Origin: Luminiphilus sp051201685
GTDB taxonomy: Bacteria > Pseudomonadota > Gammaproteobacteria > Pseudomonadales > Halieaceae
Direction of reading: 5' to 3'
DNA: 64,000 nucleotides
NCBI RefSeq assembly: GCF_051201685.1
Contig: NZ_CP179213.1
Span: 1-64,000 of the forward strand
Shown here in pieces: positions 18,316-27,751 of this stretch. A program made the translations under genes and the position numbers. How positions within the stretch are numbered: position 1 is the stretch's first letter; the number at the start of each line of letters is the position of its first letter. Under the pieces are notes generated by a model, which did no database searches, was not told the DNA's origin, and was given only the letters and a program-made list of their open reading frames with translations.

Positions 18316-19458
18316 ATGTCTTATTTGCTTGCAAGGGATGCGGCAGCGGACCGCCTCTGGTTAGCTTTTCTCACCACGAGGTTACTCGATCGTGCCTCGA
18401 AGAAAAAACTGCTGGCACAGGGCTTTGCGCCCCCGAGCCTGCTAAAGACCAATGGTGCACCTTTTTTAAGCGAAGCTGAGGCAAAAGCTTTATTGGGGGG
18501 ATCGAAGGCGACAGGTCGTACCCACGTAAAATCTTTAGCGCCATGCCACTTACTCCCCTGGGGCAAACAACCTGAAGTTGGCACGTGCTATCCCACATTG
18601 TTGAGTGAACTTTCCGATGCTCCTCTCGCCTTATTTATTAGTGGCGATCTCACCTGTTTGAGTCGCCCAGCGATTGCCATTGTGGGTACTCGACAACCCT
18701 CCAGAGATGGAGTCGCACTCGCCGATCAGATGGGCTTCGAGTTGGCGTCTGCTGGGTTTCTGGTGGTCAGTGGGTTGGCTCACGGTATTGATGCCGCTGC
18801 TCATCGCGGTGCTCTACGCAGTGGCGGCCAAACCCTTGCGGTTATGGCCACAGGAATGGATCGGATCTATCCCGCACACCATTATCGGCTCGCTGCGGAC
18901 GTTGCCGCACAAGGTGCTTTGGTCACTGAATTTTGCCCGGGGGTCGCGCCGCATCGTGGGCATTTTCCAAGGCGTAATCGGACGTTGTCTGGACTATGTC
19001 TCGCGACGTTGGTAATTGAGGCGGGACACCCAAGTGGTTCGCTGATTACCGCCAACGCGGCGGTGCAGCAGGGAAGAGAGGTATTTGCCGCACCTTGGTC
19101 GCTGTTTCACAAAAACGGAGCAGGCTGTTTACGTCTTCTATCTCAAGGTGCGCAGCTCATGACAACGCCATCAGCAATTATTGAACAGCTTGCCGTGTCT
19201 TTGTCTGGGTGGGCCGAATTAGTTTCGGGGGGCGCTAGCGATCACTCTGAGATTGCTAAAAATGCACGAACGGCCCCCCTAAACCCGGTCGAGCATCAAC
19301 TGTTAACCTTGCTCGGTGATGGTGAATTCGACCTGGGGTCTCTTGCCACGGCAATGCAATGCTCTTCTCGCGAAGTACTCACGCTGGTGACACACCTTGA
19401 GCTTCAGGGTTATGTAGCGCAGACTTCCGCGGGTTGGAGGGCGGTGAGGCATTTGTGA
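18316..19458 (+). CDS. dprA: DNA processing protein DprA
   Basis: Loads RecA onto incoming single-stranded DNA in natural transformation, and is widely kept even in species not known to be competent. The 380-residue protein has a Rossmann-like domain with the family motifs (VGTRQPS, VSGLAHGIDAAAH, ATGMDRIYP, GALVTEF, FPRRNR) and a C-terminal winged-helix (DML1) segment. The ATG at 18316 is preceded by AAGGAAGAG, which fixes the start. tsaC overlaps its stop by four bases. Confidence 0.96.
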   Translation: MSYLLARDAAADRLWLAFLTTRLLDRASKKKLLAQGFAPPSLLKTNGAPFLSEAEAKALLGGSKATGRTHVKSLAPCHLLPWGKQPEVGTCYPTLLSELSDAPLALFISGDLTCLSRPAIAIVGTRQPSRDGVALADQMGFELASAGFLVVSGLAHGIDAAAHRGALRSGGQTLAVMATGMDRIYPAHHYRLAADVAAQGALVTEFCPGVAPHRGHFPRRNRTLSGLCLATLVIEAGHPSGSLITANAAVQQGREVFAAPWSLFHKNGAGCLRLLSQGAQLMTTPSAIIEQLAVSLSGWAELVSGGASDHSEIAKNARTAPLNPVEHQLLTLLGDGEFDLGSLATAMQCSSREVLTLVTHLELQGYVAQTSAGWRAVRHL

Positions 19459-20012
19459 AGTTACCAGCACAGCGCATGAATGAAGTGATTAGGCAGGTCG
19501 AGTTGGAGGGTGTGGTTGCATGCCCTGCAGAGGCTGTGTGGGGCTTAACCTGCGACCCGCTGTCAGAGGACGCGGTATTGCAGTTGTTGGCAATGAAACA
19601 CCGCCCTGCCTCAAAGGGTTTGATAATTGTGGCAGCTTCGAGCGCTATGTTTGAACCTCTTTTGACGCCCTTAGATTCTGCGCAGCGCAATGAATTGGAG
19701 TTCGGCTGGCCAGGGCCCAATACCTGGCTGGTGCCTAATCGGGGCTTGTACCCCGAGTGGATTACTGGTGATAGCGATGAAATAGCCATTCGCGTCACCA
19801 AGGCGCCTGCACTCGCCGCGTTGAGTTATCGACTGGGTAGGCCTTTAGTTTCAACTTCCGCTAATCCAGCGGATGCACAGCCGGCGCGTCACGGTTTTCA
19901 AGTGGTGCGTTACTTTGGCCGGGGGCTAGTGCGAGCGCCGGGAGTGGTAGACCTGCGGGCAACACCATCAACGATACGAAGGGCAGGTACTGGCGAAGTT
20001 CTGCGCGCTTGA
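19455..20012 (+). CDS. tsaC: Threonylcarbamoyl-AMP synthase TsaC
   Basis: Makes threonylcarbamoyl-AMP from threonine, bicarbonate and ATP for the t6A37 modification of tRNAs that read ANN codons. The 185-residue product is the short YrdC-domain form (PAEAVWGLTCDP, KHRPASKGL, VSTSANPADAQPA). The start is the GTG at 19455, which overlaps the dprA TGA (GTGA) and has GAGG just upstream; the frame before it has no match. E. coli keeps the same dprA-tsaC-aroE neighbourhood. Confidence 0.95.
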   Translation: MKLPAQRMNEVIRQVELEGVVACPAEAVWGLTCDPLSEDAVLQLLAMKHRPASKGLIIVAASSAMFEPLLTPLDSAQRNELEFGWPGPNTWLVPNRGLYPEWITGDSDEIAIRVTKAPALAALSYRLGRPLVSTSANPADAQPARHGFQVVRYFGRGLVRAPGVVDLRATPSTIRRAGTGEVLRA

Positions 20013-20072
20013 ACGCGTTGTTACAGTGTAGGCAACGTGAAGGCTGTAAACGCAATAATCAGTGGGGTATTT

Positions 20073-21000
20073 ATGGACATTAATGCGGTTGAGCAGTACC
20101 TGAGAAATTTGCAGACAAGTATTTGTGACGGATTATCGGCGGTTGATGGTTCAAAATCTTTTGAGGAAGAGTCTTGGCAGCGCCCTGAGGGTGGGGGGGG
20201 GGATGAGTCGTGTACTCGCTGAAGGCGCCGTTTTCGAAAAGGCGGGAGTCAACTTCTCTCATGTAAGAGGAGACAGCTTGCCGGGTTCGGCCACAGCTGT
20301 TCGACCGCAATTGGCCGGACGTAGCTTTCAAGCAATGGGTGTGTCCTTGGTTATACACCCCAAGAACCCTTACGCACCGACGGCCCATGCCAATGTTCGC
20401 CTGTTTGTTGCCGAGCAGCCGGGAAAAGATCCGATATGGTGGATGGGCGGTGGTTTTGATTTGACGCCTTATTACGGATTTTTTGATGATGCTGTTCATT
20501 GGCATCAAACGGCGGCTGCCGCCTGTGAGCCTTTTGGTCCCGAGGTTTATCCACGATACAAAGCGTGGTGCGATGAGTACTTCCATCTCAAACACCGTAA
20601 CGAGCCGCGAGGTGTTGGAGGGCTATTTTTCGACGACCTTAATGAGTGGGGTTTCGATAAAACCTTTGCCTTTATGCGCAGCGTGGGCGATCACTTTCTG
20701 GAAGGTTATGTTCCTATTGTTGAGCGCAGAAAGGGCGCCAGTTATGGGGAGCGCGAACGTCAATGGCAGTTGTATCGACGCGGCCGTTACGTCGAATTTA
20801 ACTTGGTTTACGACCGCGGAACGTTATTTGGCTTGCAGTCTAACGGCCGCACAGAGTCTATTTTGATGTCTTTACCACCGCTGGTTCGGTGGGAGTATGG
20901 GCACAAGGCTGAGCCCGATACTCCCGAAGCACAGTTGACGGATTATTTCTTGGCGCCTCGCGACTGGCTGTCTGCCGCGAAAGATGGAGCGCCTTCTTGA
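20073..21000 (+). CDS. hemF: Aerobic coproporphyrinogen III oxidase, frameshifted at a G10 run
   Basis: Oxygen-dependent decarboxylase that turns coproporphyrinogen III into protoporphyrinogen IX in heme synthesis. The N-terminal part (from ATG 20073, MDINAVEQYLRNLQ... to SWQRPEGGGG) is read in one frame and ends at a stop near 20222. The rest (MSRVLAEGAVFEKAGVNFSHV through the C-terminus) continues in the +1-shifted frame. The break falls exactly in ten consecutive G residues at 20193-20202. With nine G the two parts join into a normal protein of about 308 residues containing the GGGG-x-SRV family motif. Every other part looks intact (GVSLVIHPKNPYAPTAHAN, WWMGGGFDLTPYYG). A sequencing or assembly error, slippage-based switching, or a real mutation could all explain it. 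aroE overlaps the end by four bases. Confidence 0.93.
20193..20202 (+). repeat. Poly-G tract (G10) at the hemF frame break
   Basis: Ten consecutive G residues, the only run of this length I noticed in the window. It encodes the glycine run of the HemF active-site region. Nine G restore the frame. Such runs are prone both to replication slippage and to read errors. Confidence 0.95.
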
Positions 21001-21839
21001 ATCAACCCCAAGCCAACTATGCGGTTTTTGGTAATCCGATCAAACACTCTAAATCTCCGGCGATTCACCAAGCTTTCGCTGAGCAGCTTAAAGAGTCTTT
21101 GAGTTACCGAGCCGTGCGTGTTGAACACGAGCAGTTTGAAGAAAAGGTTCGTGGATTTTTTGAACATGACGGATGTGGCCTTAATATTACCGTCCCTTTC
21201 AAGGAGCGTGCCTTTGCGTTAGCTGATTCGGCCAGTACCGCTGCAGAACTCGCCGGGGCGTCTAACTGTTTGGTGCCCCAACAAGGAGGTGGCTTGCATG
21301 CTGCAAATACCGATGGTGTTGGCATGGTTAGAGACATGGTGGCTAACCTCGGGTGGCAGCTTCAGGGGCGCCGAACTTTAATTATTGGTGCCGGCGGTGC
21401 CGTTCGTGGAATTGTTCACCCGTTATTAAGTGAGCGCCCTGGCTCTCTAACCATCGTTAATCGCACGCCTACTCGCGCTCAGGAGTTGGCTGAACGGTTT
21501 TCCAACACCCAGATAAAGGTTGAGGCCGGTGAGCTAGAGTCGGTGGCTGGGGGGGTCTTTGATTTGGTGATTAACGGTACCAGCGCCAGTTTAGAGGATG
21601 CGATGCCTGCTTTGCCTAATATTCAATTGGCGCCTAAATGTTGTTGTTACGATCTTGTTTATGCAGCAGAGCCCACAGCTTTTATGCGTTGGTCTGCGTC
21701 ACAGGCAGCGTGGGCTATTTCCGACGGTCTTGGCATGCTGGTCGAGCAGGCCGCAGAGAGCTATTACTTGTGGCGAGGGCAGCGCCCTGCCACTGACGCA
21801 GTCATTAGCGCCCTGCGTCATGGTTTGACGGTAGGTTAG
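20997..21839 (+). CDS. aroE: Shikimate dehydrogenase
   Basis: NADPH-dependent reduction of 3-dehydroshikimate to shikimate in aromatic amino acid synthesis. The 280-residue protein shows the substrate site FGNPIKHSKSPAIH (residues 11-24), the catalytic lysine K69 in NITVPFKE, and the NADP loop GAGGAVRG. The TTG start at 20997 overlaps the hemF stop (TTGA) and has GGAG at 20984-20987, which argues for translational coupling. It abuts convergent yrdA with no gap. Confidence 0.96.
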   Translation: MNQPQANYAVFGNPIKHSKSPAIHQAFAEQLKESLSYRAVRVEHEQFEEKVRGFFEHDGCGLNITVPFKERAFALADSASTAAELAGASNCLVPQQGGGLHAANTDGVGMVRDMVANLGWQLQGRRTLIIGAGGAVRGIVHPLLSERPGSLTIVNRTPTRAQELAERFSNTQIKVEAGELESVAGGVFDLVINGTSASLEDAMPALPNIQLAPKCCCYDLVYAAEPTAFMRWSASQAAWAISDGLGMLVEQAAESYYLWRGQRPATDAVISALRHGLTVG

Positions 21840-22430
21840 TTAAGTTGACGGTATGTCGTCGAGATACTTCTGTTTGAGGCGAGCGTAGTTTTCTGCGCTG
21901 TAGTTTAAGAAGTTGCGCTCCTTGTCGGTAATTTCTCGCATAGGTTTTGCAGGACTGCCGCCATAGAGCCAACCGCTTTTTAACTGTTTACCAGGAGTCA
22001 CCAAGGAGCCCCCGGCGATCATAACCTCATCGGCGACGACGGCGCCGTCCATGACGATGGCTCCCATGCCCACTAAAACCCGATCACCCAGCGTACAGCC
22101 GTGAAGTACAGCTCTATGCCCTACGGTCACTTGGCTACCAATGATTAGGGGGTACCCGTCGGGATTAAAGTCTCCAGCATGGGTAATATGGAGGACCGAA
22201 TTGTCTTGAATATTCGTACTATCACCGATGCTTATTCGATGCATATCGGCACGTATTGAGCAGTTACCCCAGATACTCACGTCATCGCCCAGTGAAATAT
22301 CACCTAAAACCACGGCGGTTGGATCCACCATAACGCGCGCACCAAGTTGTGGCTTTGTTCCACACCAGGCTCTGATGTTGTCCTCTGCTCGGTAGGAAAC
22401 GGTTCGCATGTTGAGTACCTCGTAAGTCAT
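21840..22430 (-). CDS. yrdA: Gamma-class carbonic anhydrase-like protein YrdA
   Basis: Left-handed beta-helix protein of the gamma-carbonic anhydrase/PaaY family, probably a trimeric metalloprotein. Hexapeptide repeats run throughout (for example VVLGDISLGDDVSIWG, IGSQVTVGHRAVLHG, CTLGDRVLVGMG). The metal-binding histidines appear in LHITHAGD and in GHRAVLHGC. Start ATG 22430 gives 196 residues; the ATG at 22409 is also possible. The activity in the cell is not settled for YrdA homologues. The gene lies next to aroE, as in E. coli. Confidence 0.93.
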   Translation of the reverse strand: MTYEVLNMRTVSYRAEDNIRAWCGTKPQLGARVMVDPTAVVLGDISLGDDVSIWGNCSIRADMHRISIGDSTNIQDNSVLHITHAGDFNPDGYPLIIGSQVTVGHRAVLHGCTLGDRVLVGMGAIVMDGAVVADEVMIAGGSLVTPGKQLKSGWLYGGSPAKPMREITDKERNFLNYSAENYARLKQKYLDDIPST

Positions 22431-22486
22431 TTAGAATGCTGCGGTAAACTGCGCGCTATTAAACATTAATATGGGAAACCCATGCC

Positions 22487-22744
22487 ATGACTGAAAAGGA
22501 TTCACCCCAGCCCAGGCGTTTTATTGCTGGTGCCGTTTGTCCGCGTTGCGGCGTCATGGATCGGATTGTAGTCAGTGGCGATGGTGTGACAAGAGCTTGC
22601 ATCGATTGTGGTTTTGCTGATGAGCGACCCGGTGATCCTCCAGCGCCGCTCTCTACTCGAGTGTCCCGCGCTTCCGCCAGGCGTGTCGAGACACCTTCAG
22701 ATGTTGTACGTCTCATCGACCCCAATGATGAACATAAGAGCTGA
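22487..22744 (+). CDS. YheV-type putative zinc-ribbon protein
   Basis: Small protein of 85 residues with two CxxC pairs (CPRCG at about residues 18-22 and CIDCG at about 37-41), the pattern of a zinc ribbon. The RRFIAGAVCPRCG opening is typical of the YheV (DUF2387) family. Function is unknown in the family. Divergent from yrdA with a 56-bp gap. Its acidic, arginine-rich C-terminal half shows no domain. Confidence 0.85.
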   Translation: MTEKDSPQPRRFIAGAVCPRCGVMDRIVVSGDGVTRACIDCGFADERPGDPPAPLSTRVSRASARRVETPSDVVRLIDPNDEHKS

Positions 22745-23098
22745 CCTCTCGGTCAGTGGGTGGAGCGCCAAATTTTTCAATCAATATGTAGTGGTATGAT
22801 CTAAAGGCCTACACAAAATATGCGATTGCTATGGCCCAACAAAGCGTATTGACTCAAATGATCGTGAAAAACACCGCATCCGCTGTGTTTATTGCGTCAT
22901 TAGTCTATAATTCGCACCGCTTCAGCCAGAGCAGCACAACCGGTTAGAGCGCGGCAACCTCAGCACAAAGCGAGGTGTCTGAATAGATTTGGGGGAACAC
23001 TAGTCGTTTTAAGCAGCCCACACATTGCGTGGTGGCCGCGGCCTGCGACTGGAAAACATTTTAGGCGCCCGCCCCCGCGTCATCGTGGAGAGGCTGTG
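22745..23098. other. Leader region of the cytochrome oxidase operon
   Basis: This 354-bp gap holds no gene that I can support. A perfect TATAAT lies at 22906-22911, but the -35 is poor. A 38-codon open frame (22831-22947, ATG, one hydrophobic stretch ASAVFIASLVY) covers the same DNA but has no ribosome binding site and would conflict with the promoter. From 22912 to the coxB start there are about 185 bp of untranslated leader with a short inverted repeat (CCTC/GAGG near 22960). GGAGAGG at 23087-23093 serves coxB. Confidence 0.6.
22906..22911 (+). promoter_or_regulatory. Candidate -10 box for the cox operon
   Basis: Perfect TATAAT, about 190 bp upstream of coxB and on its strand. The hexamers at 16-18 bp upstream (such as CTGTGT) are weak, so activation by a regulator would be needed if this is the real promoter. 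Confidence 0.35.
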
Positions 23099-24223
23099 AT
23101 GTCGATCAAGAAAAGTTTAATTACTGCTGGGGCTGCACTCTCAGCCCTACCCGTTGCGGCCTTGGCCCAAAACCAGGTGAACATGTCCCCTGGCGTAACC
23201 CAAGTGGGCGCCGAAATTTATGATCTTCACATGCTGATCATGATCATTTGCATTGTGATCGGGATTGGTGTGTTTGGGGTCATGCTGTACTCGATAATTT
23301 ATCACCGAAAATCCAAAGGGTTCGTGCCCTCGCAATTCCACGAAAGCACGAAAGTCGAAATTGCGTGGACCGTTGTTCCTTTTCTGATTCTGATTGGCAT
23401 GGCTGTACCGGCGACTTCAACATTGCTTGAGGTTTATGACAACGATGATGCCGAGCTTGATATTTTGATCACAGGGCATCAATGGAAGTGGCGGTACGAG
23501 TACCTCAACGCCGATGGCGAGAACGTCTCGTTTTTCTCCAACCTGGCAACGCCACAAGAGGAAATCTACAACTCTGAAGCGAAAGGCGAACACTACCTAC
23601 TGGAAGTCGACGAGCCGATGGTGATCCCAGTTAACACTAAAGTCCGCTTTTTGATCACCGCCAATGATGTCATTCACTCATGGTGGGTACCTGAGATTGC
23701 GGTCAAGCGTGATGCGATCCCCGGTTTCATCAACGAAGCATGGTCGAAGGTAGAGCAAGAAGGAATCTATCGAGGTCAATGCACCGAGCTGTGCGGGTCA
23801 TATCACGGATTTATGCCAATTGTTGTGCATGCTGTGAGCCACGACGAGTTTGATGGCTGGATGGCCGCCAAGCGCGCAGACAAAGATGCACAAATTGCCG
23901 CCGCGTCAGTTGACCTAAGTCTCGATGCCCTGATGACAGAGGGCGAGTCGGTGTACAAAACCCAATGTCTAGCGTGCCACGGTGCGCAGGGTGAGGGCGG
24001 TGTCGGTAAAGCCATAGCGGGAAGCTCGATAGCTATGGGTGATCTCGGTGTGCACCTCGATGTAGGTATTAAGGGTGTAGCTGGAACGGCCATGCAGGCC
24101 TTCGGCGCGCAGCTGACAGACGTTGAGATGGCTGCTGTCATCACGTATCAGCGAAACGCATTTGGCAACAACACAGGTGACGTGGTGCAGCCATCCGACG
24201 TCGCGCAACACAAGCAAGGTTAA
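23099..24223 (+). CDS. coxB: Cytochrome c oxidase subunit II with fused cytochrome c domain
   Basis: Electron-entry subunit of the terminal oxidase. The 374-residue precursor has a signal peptide (ending SALPVAALAQ), two membrane helices (about residues 45-65 and 85-105) and the CuA domain with the binuclear copper motif CTELCGSYHGFM (about 228-239). A mono-heme cytochrome c domain follows at the C-terminus, with CLACH at about 290-294 and a distal GTAMQAFG methionine. The fusion is the caa3-type architecture. The ATG at 23099 was chosen over the GTG three bases before it because of its spacing from GGAGAGG. Confidence 0.96.
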   Translation: MSIKKSLITAGAALSALPVAALAQNQVNMSPGVTQVGAEIYDLHMLIMIICIVIGIGVFGVMLYSIIYHRKSKGFVPSQFHESTKVEIAWTVVPFLILIGMAVPATSTLLEVYDNDDAELDILITGHQWKWRYEYLNADGENVSFFSNLATPQEEIYNSEAKGEHYLLEVDEPMVIPVNTKVRFLITANDVIHSWWVPEIAVKRDAIPGFINEAWSKVEQEGIYRGQCTELCGSYHGFMPIVVHAVSHDEFDGWMAAKRADKDAQIAAASVDLSLDALMTEGESVYKTQCLACHGAQGEGGVGKAIAGSSIAMGDLGVHLDVGIKGVAGTAMQAFGAQLTDVEMAAVITYQRNAFGNNTGDVVQPSDVAQHKQG

Positions 24224-24237
24224 GGGGAGATTTAACG

Positions 24238-25818
24238 ATGGGCGATCATCATCACGGTCCGGCCAAGGGTCTGTCACGCTGGCTATTTACGACTAACCAC
24301 AAGGACATCGGTACGATGTACCTTTGGTTCTCCTTTGCAATGTTTATTCTGGGCGGCACCTTCGCCATGATTATCCGGGCGGAGCTATTCCAGCCGGGTA
24401 TGCAGCTGGTAGAGCCTGGATTCTTCAACCAAATGACCACGCTACACGGCTTGGTGATGGTGTTCGGAGCCATCATGCCGTCCTTTGTTGGGCTTGCTAA
24501 CTGGCTCATCCCCATGATGATCGGTGCGCCAGATATGGCACTGCCTCGCATGAACAACTGGAGTTTTTGGATTCTTCCCCCCGGATTTTTGATGCTGGCA
24601 TCAACCCTCTTTATGGAAGGTGGAGCACCGGCGTTCGGCTGGACGTTTTATGCGCCCTTGTCGACCACTTATGCAGCGCCTTCGGTTACCTTCTTTATTT
24701 TCGCAATTCACGTACTAGGCATTTCATCGATCATGGGATCGATCAATATTATTGCGACCATCATGAACATGCGCGCTCCCGGCATGACTTACATGAAGAT
24801 GCCATTGTTTGTGTGGACGTGGTTTATTACGGCGTTCTTGCTAGTGGCTGTGATGCCAGTTTTGGCGGGTGCAGTGACCATGATGCTCATGGATATCCAC
24901 TTTGGTACCAGCTTCTTTTCTGCTGCTGGTGGTGGTGATCCGGTACTGTTCCAACATATTTTCTGGTTCTTCGGGCACCCAGAGGTTTACATTATTATTC
25001 TGCCAGCCTTTGGTGTGGTTTCTCAGGTAATTCCTGCGTTCTCTCGAAAGCCGCTGTTTGGTTACGCGTCAATGGTTTACGCCACGGCTGCAATCGCCAT
25101 TCTGTCATTCGTAGTCTGGGCGCACCACATGTACACCGTGGGTATGCCCGTAGCGGGTGAGCTTTTCTTCATGTACGCGACTATGTTGATCGCCGTGCCC
25201 ACAGGAGTGAAGGTCTTTAACTGGGTGAGCACAATGTGGCGAGGGGCGTTGTCATTTGAAACCCCCATGCTGTTTTCAATAGGCTTCCTGGTACTGTTCA
25301 CTATCGGCGGGTTCACTGGGCTGATGTTGTCTATCGCCCCTGCTGATTTTCAATACCACGATACTTACTTTGTTGTAGCTCACTTCCATTACGTGATGGT
25401 TGCGGGTGCGGTCTTCTCAATGACATCGGCGGTCTACTTTTGGCTACCAAAGTGGACCGGTCGTATGTACAACGAGACCATGGGTAAGGTGCACTTTTGG
25501 ATCAGCTTCGTAGGCTTTAACGTTACCTTTTTCCCTCAGCACTTCGTGGGATTGGCGGGAATGCCACGCCGAGTTCCGGACTACGCCCTACAGTTTGCCG
25601 ACTTCAACATGATGTCTTCGATTGGTGCGTTTGTTTACGGGGCCAGCCAAATTTTGTTCCTTTATAACGTTATCGCGACGATTGTTGCGGGAGAAAAGGT
25701 TTCTGATGAGCAGGTATGGGACGGTGCCGAGGGGCTTGAGTGGACACTGCCTACGCCTGCGCCGTATCACACCTTCGAAGTGCCCCCCAAGATCGAAGCT
25801 ACCCCGGCACACGGATAA
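24238..25818 (+). CDS. coxA: Cytochrome c oxidase subunit I
   Basis: Catalytic subunit of the heme-copper oxidase, holding the low-spin heme and the heme-CuB site and pumping protons. The 526-residue protein has about 12 hydrophobic segments. Ligand motifs are visible: TLHGLVMVFG (heme a His), FWFFGHPEVYIIILPAFG (CuB His and the cross-linked Tyr), WAHHMYTVG (CuB His pair) and VAHFHYVM (heme His pair). The HPEVY segment is that of the A-type family. GGGGAG precedes the ATG at a good distance. It lies 14 bp after coxB. Confidence 0.98.
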   Translation: MGDHHHGPAKGLSRWLFTTNHKDIGTMYLWFSFAMFILGGTFAMIIRAELFQPGMQLVEPGFFNQMTTLHGLVMVFGAIMPSFVGLANWLIPMMIGAPDMALPRMNNWSFWILPPGFLMLASTLFMEGGAPAFGWTFYAPLSTTYAAPSVTFFIFAIHVLGISSIMGSINIIATIMNMRAPGMTYMKMPLFVWTWFITAFLLVAVMPVLAGAVTMMLMDIHFGTSFFSAAGGGDPVLFQHIFWFFGHPEVYIIILPAFGVVSQVIPAFSRKPLFGYASMVYATAAIAILSFVVWAHHMYTVGMPVAGELFFMYATMLIAVPTGVKVFNWVSTMWRGALSFETPMLFSIGFLVLFTIGGFTGLMLSIAPADFQYHDTYFVVAHFHYVMVAGAVFSMTSAVYFWLPKWTGRMYNETMGKVHFWISFVGFNVTFFPQHFVGLAGMPRRVPDYALQFADFNMMSSIGAFVYGASQILFLYNVIATIVAGEKVSDEQVWDGAEGLEWTLPTPAPYHTFEVPPKIEATPAHG

Positions 25819-25831
25819 TCGAGAAACCTAG

Positions 25832-26392
25832 GTGCTTAGACTAAGTCGAAATCCTGGCGCAGACACCGCGATTAAGTTGGCGGCGGTGGCTTGCGCCATG
25901 TTTGCTTTTGTTTTCGTCGTGATGGTGCCTTTGTACGACGTATTGTGCGACGCCTTGGGAATTAATGGTAAGACGTCAGACGTTGCCTATACTGCGGTCC
26001 CAGCAGTGGTCGACACCAGTCGCGAAGTGAAGATTCAGTTTATTGCCACAAATAACGACGGCATGCCCTGGGGGTTTCGACCTCAAGTGACTCAGCTGAC
26101 AGTGCACCCTGGCGCCGCCACTGATACCTTTTTCTACGCTGAAAATCCGACCAACTTACCCATGATTGCACAGGCGATACCCAGCGTATCGCCGTCCCGT
26201 GCCGCGGGATATTTCCACAAAACTGAGTGTTTTTGCTTTAATCAGCAGCCACTAGACGGAATGGCGTCCACCGAGATGCCGTTGCAATTCGTTGTGGATC
26301 AGGATCTCCCAAAAGATATCCGTACCATTACACTGTCTTATACACTTTTTGATGTCACAACAATGGCCGGCGGAACTATCGCCGCCCGCTAA
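25832..26392 (+). CDS. ctaG: Cytochrome c oxidase copper chaperone CtaG (Cox11)
   Basis: Membrane-anchored periplasmic protein that delivers copper to the CuB site of CoxA. One N-terminal helix (about residues 15-37) leads into the family motif VPLYDVLCDALGINGKT. The copper-binding CxC motif is present as KTECFCFNQQPL. The start is a GTG at 25832, 13 bp after coxA; the product has 186 residues, the usual length. Confidence 0.95.
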   Translation: MLRLSRNPGADTAIKLAAVACAMFAFVFVVMVPLYDVLCDALGINGKTSDVAYTAVPAVVDTSREVKIQFIATNNDGMPWGFRPQVTQLTVHPGAATDTFFYAENPTNLPMIAQAIPSVSPSRAAGYFHKTECFCFNQQPLDGMASTEMPLQFVVDQDLPKDIRTITLSYTLFDVTTMAGGTIAAR

Positions 26393-26433
26393 ACCCGACT
26401 CACTCGCCGTGAGCGGAATGATGGAGAACGAAC

Positions 26434-27414
<981 letters not shown>

Positions 27415-27434
27415 TAGCGCCAAAGATTAGGGCC

Positions 27435-27480
27435 GAGCGTTAGGCGAGAGACCACCTATGTTGGTGCTAGCTTAACGCTC
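27435..27480. terminator. Inverted repeat between coxC and the DUF2909 gene
   Basis: GAGCGTTA at 27435-27442 and TAACGCTC at 27473-27480 are perfect complements separated by 30 bases, which themselves contain a small ACCA/TGGT stem. The right arm overlaps the stop codon of the minus-strand gene. It may act as a two-way terminator, though no T run follows. Confidence 0.4.
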
Positions 27481-27723
27481 TATAGCTTGTTCATCGCGCT
27501 CAATCGTGCCGGCGTCCCAAGGATTTTTGTTGCCCAACCGCCCGGTGGCGACCCCGAAGATAATCGTTATGATGAGGGCTGTCGCCAAGCCTAGGCGGAT
27601 GCCTAATGACGTGAATAACCGTTTTTTCTCAAGGTTTCCTTGGTCTACCATCAGAAAATAGAGCCCGGAACCCAGACTAATGACCAATGCCAGCATGAGT
27701 AAAATAATGAGTGTTTTTAGCAC
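27472..27723 (-). CDS. Twin-transmembrane protein, DUF2909 type
   Basis: An 83-residue protein with two hydrophobic helices (about residues 3-26 and 42-62) joined by a short basic loop (NLEKKRL). It fits the DUF2909 family, which is regularly found in this position in proteobacterial cox clusters, on the opposite strand between coxC and SURF1. A role in oxidase assembly is inferred from location only. Confidence 0.85.
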   Translation of the reverse strand: MLKTLIILLMLALVISLGSGLYFLMVDQGNLEKKRLFTSLGIRLGLATALIITIIFGVATGRLGNKNPWDAGTIERDEQAIER

Positions 27724-27751
27724 CGTAGCGTCCTCAGGGTATTGAACGGCA

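Noticed and set aside
20125..21000. hemF starting at 20125 as an intact gene
   Set aside because: The first 25 or so residues of that frame do not look like HemF, while the true N-terminus is present in the other frame from 20073. A frameshift at G10 explains both.
22831..22947. 38-codon open frame upstream of coxB
   Set aside because: No ribosome binding site, no recognisable sequence, and it spans a TATAAT box. Kept only as a note in the intergenic entry.
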